Below, piece by piece: positions 5,329 to 5,695 of a stretch of 5,695 bases of DNA. The notes under the pieces are model-generated. The model had not been told where the DNA came from. It made no database searches and was given only the letters and a program-made list of their open reading frames with translations. Source of the DNA: Lentzea sp. (lineage in GTDB: Bacteria > Actinomycetota > Actinomycetes > Mycobacteriales > Pseudonocardiaceae); assembly GCA_030146905.1 (NCBI GenBank), contig JASLAV010001277.1, forward strand, positions 1-5,695. The letters run 5' to 3'. Both the position numbers and the translations under genes were made by a program. Every line of letters begins with the position of its first letter. Positions within the stretch are counted from its first letter, which is position 1.

Positions 5329-5386
5329 GTACTCGGTCGTTTTGCTCGCTGTGAGTATAGCGTCTGGCGCTCTGAGTGACTGATTT

Positions 5387-5500
5387 GGGGCCCGTCGAAC
5401 CGGTTCGGTGAATTCGTGAAGCGAACGCCGTTGGGTTCACGTTCCAGGCGGTATGCCACGTCACAGGGGTACGGGCCCCCTCGGAGGCCCCTGCGGGGGC
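5387..5500 (+). ncRNA. Candidate structured RNA (riboswitch/attenuator-like or small RNA)
   Basis: GGGGCCCGT (5387-5395) is a perfect complement of ACGGGCCCC (5471-5479) and would close a domain. Inside it are CGAACCGGTTCG (5396-5407, self-complementary), CGTGAA/TTCACG (5415-5420 with 5436-5441, plus inner AAC-GCC-GTT at 5424-5432) and GGC/GCC (5447-5449 with 5455-5457). After it, GGGCC/GGCCC (5473-5477 with 5486-5490) and GCCCC/GGGGC (5487-5491 with 5496-5500) exclude one another. I recognise no known riboswitch class. GGGCCC is itself palindromic, so part of the closing helix is weak evidence. Confidence 0.35.
5487..5500 (+). terminator. GC-rich hairpin, possible terminator of the candidate RNA
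   Basis: GCCCC-TGCG-GGGGC forms a compact 5-bp all-GC stem right after the candidate folded domain. No U-tract follows (next bases GTGAGGG), so termination is uncertain. Confidence 0.3.
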
Positions 5501-5554
5501 GTGAGGGCTCGACCCGGCTCCCGTCCGCGGAATGAATGAAACAAAGGCCCGAGC

Positions 5555-5576
5555 CGCCTTAAATCCATTTAAGGCG
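5555..5576. repeat. Perfect 10-bp-arm palindrome CGCCTTAAAT-CC-ATTTAAGGCG
   Basis: The arms at 5555-5564 and 5567-5576 are perfect complements around a 2-bp centre. This shape is typical of a dimeric repressor/activator operator. The AT-rich core is conspicuous in this GC-rich DNA. It lies about 80 bp upstream of a plus-strand promoter candidate that faces the right edge. Confidence 0.6.
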
Positions 5577-5592
5577 TGCCTCCTCGGAGGGC

Positions 5593-5614
5593 GAGCTTAA
5601 AAATATTTAAGGCG
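5593..5614. repeat. Second, degenerate TTTAAGG operator-like site
   Basis: The right half ATTTAAGGCG (5605-5614) is identical to that of the palindrome at 5555-5576, 38 bp away. The left half (5593-5602) matches 6 of 10 positions. It also forms CTTAAA-AATA-TTTAAG (5596-5611) on its own centre. GATTAATC (5615-5622), an 8-bp palindrome, abuts it. Between the two sites is CCTCC-TC-GGAGG (5579-5590). Confidence 0.45.
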
Positions 5615-5636
5615 GATTAATCGTCTGAACGGTGGA

Positions 5637-5692
5637 TTGGTGACGACGGGTGGTCGGCTAACTTCACGTCAGATCACGAGAAACGATCGGAG
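5637..5692 (+). promoter_or_regulatory. Promoter and Shine-Dalgarno for a gene beginning beyond the right edge
   Basis: TTGGTG (5637-5642), a 16-bp spacer and TAACTT (5659-5664, TANNNT) form a housekeeping-like promoter with a start near 5671. GGAG (5689-5692) lies 3 nt from the window end, at the right distance for a start codon a few bases past 5695. The gene itself is not visible. Confidence 0.4.
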
Positions 5693-5695
5693 ACC

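Larger units (their letters stand above)
5189..5695. other. 507-bp stretch without a convincing protein gene; dense in repeats and promoter-like sites
   Basis: After the RsbW-like start codon no frame shows family resemblance or a good ribosome site until the right edge. The stretch holds the minus-strand promoter above, an 11-bp-spaced GTCACG repeat (5312-5328), a TANNNT box TAGCGT (5358-5363) just ahead of a possible folded RNA (5387-5500), two AT-rich palindromes (5555-5614) and a plus-strand promoter and Shine-Dalgarno pointing out of the window. Base composition drops sharply to AT-rich at 5531-5625. Confidence 0.6.

Noticed and set aside
4692..5379. Plus-strand frames opposite and beyond the RsbW-like gene
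   Set aside because: Ser/Arg-rich shadows with no ribosome site or family resemblance; the minus-strand frame has a GGAGG site and GHKL-like segments.
5387..5500. Cobalamin or another known riboswitch class
   Set aside because: GCCAC at 5455-5459 recalls a cobalamin box, but the other conserved blocks are missing; no known class fits.

Overview
The window is very GC-rich, with strong G/C preference at third codon positions, a twin-arginine exported protein, GGGTA-type promoter boxes and little use of Shine-Dalgarno sites. This points to an actinomycete. The protein styles fit Pseudonocardiales (Lentzea/Saccharothrix-like), but that placement is inference. No mobile element, CRISPR array, tRNA or rRNA was seen.

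Layout, left to right. (1) A minus-strand gene runs off the left edge. It encodes a DAO-fold FAD oxidoreductase of the type that normally ends in a Rieske [2Fe-2S] domain; the Rieske part would lie outside the window. (2) Divergent from it is ndh, a type II NADH dehydrogenase. (3) About 46 bp downstream on the same strand is a 300-aa protein that joins a helical ferritin-like domain to an SRPBCC (START-like) domain. (4) Next is a Tat-exported, LAS/M15 (extensin-like) putative peptidoglycan hydrolase with a peptidoglycan-binding-like tail. (5) Convergent to it, across a strong 18-bp hairpin terminator, is a minus-strand RsbW/GHKL-fold protein with eroded ATP-binding motifs. (6) The last ~500 bp has no convincing protein gene but is rich in symmetry: a possible folded RNA with mutually exclusive hairpins (5387-5500), two AT-rich TTTAAGG palindromes, and a promoter plus Shine-Dalgarno site that appear to serve a gene just beyond the right edge.

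How the parts may work together. The first three genes all carry GGGTA at exactly -15 to -11 from the start codon and none has a recognisable ribosome binding site. This fits stress-sigma (SigB/SigF-type) promoters making leaderless mRNAs. NDH-2 feeds electrons from NADH to the quinone pool, and the two flavoproteins share a divergent promoter region, so a redox or envelope-stress theme is plausible but inferred. The degenerate RsbW-like protein adds a circumstantial link to the same sigma family. The cell-wall enzyme has its own conventional promoter, leader and Shine-Dalgarno site.

Most notable items: the shared GGGTA/leaderless geometry, the in-frame two-domain fusion, and the structured non-coding right end.
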